Part shown: positions 63,355-64,000 of the stretch, one piece after another
How the letters are laid out: every line of letters starts with the position of its first letter
Numbering within the stretch: the first letter of the stretch is position 1
From: Desmospora activa DSM 45169
GTDB taxonomy: Bacteria; Bacillota; Bacilli; Thermoactinomycetales; DSM-45169
Length of the DNA stretch: 64,000 nt
Direction of reading: 5' to 3'
NCBI RefSeq assembly: GCF_003046315.1
Contig: NZ_PZZP01000001.1
Span: forward strand, 2,690,542-2,754,541
Program-made: the position numbers and the translations under genes
Notes under the pieces: model-generated
Databases searched by the model: none
Seen by the model: only the letters and a program-made list of their open reading frames with translations
Told to the model about the DNA's origin: nothing

Positions 63355-63364
63355 GACAAGGTTA

Positions 63365-63458
63365 TGGCGGAGAGGGAGGGATTCGAACCCTCGAGACGGG
63401 TTTAGCCCGCCTACACGATTTCCAATCGTGCTCCTTCGGCCAGCTCGGACACCTCTCC
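63365..63458 (-). tRNA. tRNA-Ser (anticodon GGA)
   Basis: Acceptor GGAGAGG/CCTCTCC, anticodon loop TTGGAAA, long variable arm GTAGGCGGGCTAAACCCGTC, discriminator G and encoded CCA. Confidence 0.97.
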
Positions 63459-63477
63459 ATAAATGAATATATAAGGC

Positions 63478-63816
63478 TTAACTCATTATATACGGTAACA
63501 TCAAGAACCCAATTGTGCCTAAAAGCAAAAGCAATGAAAATCCAATGGATAAAACAACACTGATGGCACCCATGATAATACCCGCTTTAGCCTGCCCGCT
63601 CGACTCCGCTGAACGTGCTACGAACCCTAGGATCAAAGCAACCGCACCAACAACTAAACAAAATAAAGGGGAAAAGATGCCGAAAATAAGTGCAAACAAC
63701 GGTGAGATAAAAGTAAACACTAAGCTCGTAATTCCGGTAATCATCGCTATTAGTGCCTGTCCGTTTAAAGCAGGATTTCCCCGAACAGATTTTGCCATTT
63801 GTTTTGCTGGTTCCAT
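63478..63816 (-). CDS. DUF4190-like membrane protein
   Basis: The 112-residue protein has a polar N-terminus (MEPAKQMAKSVRGNPALNGQ) and three hydrophobic helices: LIAMITGITSLVFTFISPLF, FCLVVGAVALILGFVARSAE and AGIIMGAISVVLSIGFSLLL. The AxAGIIMGxIS and ALILGFxA patterns fit DUF4190-type proteins of unknown role. ATG at 63816 with AGGCG upstream. An internal ATG at 63798 has none. It sits between the 5S rRNA and tRNA-Ser genes on the same strand. A possible promoter for tRNA-Ser (TTGGGT-16-TATAAT, 63485-63512) lies in its 3' end. Confidence 0.78.
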   Translation of the reverse strand: MEPAKQMAKSVRGNPALNGQALIAMITGITSLVFTFISPLFALIFGIFSPLFCLVVGAVALILGFVARSAESSGQAKAGIIMGAISVVLSIGFSLLLLLGTIGFLMLPYIMS

Positions 63817-63903
63817 TTTGATCGCCTATTTTAAAGCTAAAGCATAAATGGATACAATTCATGAGGCTATAGGTACCCACTAATTTTATCCTAAAAAGGA
63901 AAA

Positions 63904-64000
63904 ACGCCTGGCAACGTCCTACTCTCCCAGGGGCCTGCGCCCCAAGTACCATCGGCGCTGGAGGGCTTAACTGCCGTGTTCGGGATGGGAACGGGTGGAT
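63904..64000 (-). rRNA. rrf: 5S rRNA, 3' part (cut by window end)
   Basis: The minus strand carries the conserved 5S core CCCGTTCCCATCCCGAACAC, then GGCAGTTAAGCCCTCCAGCG, CCGATGGTACT and the 3' GAGAGTAGGACGTTGCCAGG. The 5' end lies beyond the window, so the rest of an rrn operon is expected to the right. Confidence 0.95.

Overview
The window looks like chromosomal DNA of a spore-forming Bacillota of roughly 50% G+C. A member of the Thermoactinomycetaceae or a nearby Bacillales group would fit, but that placement is an inference. Support comes from an alpha/beta-type small acid-soluble spore protein, a SleB-type cortex hydrolase, a SAM-I riboswitch, strong AGGAGG ribosome binding sites with many TTG starts, and a B. 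subtilis-like nadBCA operon diverging from a nifS-type gene.

Layout. 0-12.3 kb: the 5' end of a YjiH-like membrane protein gene, an RlmCD/TrmA-type RNA methyltransferase, an Asp23 protein, homoserine dehydrogenase under a SAM riboswitch, an MGDG-synthase-like glycosyltransferase, an HTH-TPR regulator, SASP, SleB, Mn superoxide dismutase, a HAD phosphatase and a LOV-like PAS/PP2C phosphatase whose adduct cysteine is replaced by glycine. 12.3-20.5 kb: poorly characterised genes (an HTH/Cys-cluster protein preceded by a short coupled ORF, a Sel1-repeat protein, a beta-rich small protein), an isolated pilMNO set and a secreted amidase with three golvesin-like repeats. 20.6-30.5 kb: an acetyltransferase, a multicopper oxidase, NAD biosynthesis with its cysteine desulfurase, a WYL regulator and two DinB proteins. 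30.7-47.6 kb: an acidic membrane-anchored protein, an AI-2E-type exporter, a Ser/Thr kinase without PASTA repeats, dipeptidase PepV, an inositol-phosphatase-like enzyme, a zinc phospholipase-like protein, adenine permease plus adenine deaminase, a Pit phosphate transporter with its DUF47 partner, a PQQ-type sugar dehydrogenase, a TPR protein and MnmA.

47.7-62.1 kb is accessory in character. It starts with an AT-rich pair (a frameshifted secreted protein and a lipoprotein). A Vpr-like subtilase follows, then a CcpA-site-bearing sugar ABC transporter/ThuA/Gfo-Idh operon. That operon contains a sugar isomerase gene reduced to fragments around a truncated IS605-type tnpB. A SUMF1-domain lipoprotein and a GH11 xylanase come next, and then a decayed tyrosine recombinase lying against the 3' end of tRNA-Arg. 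62.1-64.0 kb is a minus-strand tRNA cluster (Arg, Leu, Cys, Trp, Thr, Phe, Ser by coordinate) downstream of a 5S rRNA gene cut by the window end. A YugN-like gene and a DUF4190-like gene are interspersed, and two strong sigma-A-type promoters sit inside the cluster.

Functional themes. The xylanase, solute-binding protein, two permeases, ThuA protein and two Gfo/Idh oxidoreductases suggest uptake and oxidative processing of plant-derived oligosaccharides under carbon catabolite control. The isomerase step of that operon is visibly destroyed. I found no clear CRISPR array, prophage or recognised defence system. The most unusual items are the cysteine-less LOV phosphatase with its long structured leader, the tnpB/isomerase wreck, the AT-rich secreted-protein/lipoprotein cassette, a dispersed repeat that forms a large hairpin in the xylanase leader, and a CDS whose 3' end is antisense to tRNA-Trp.
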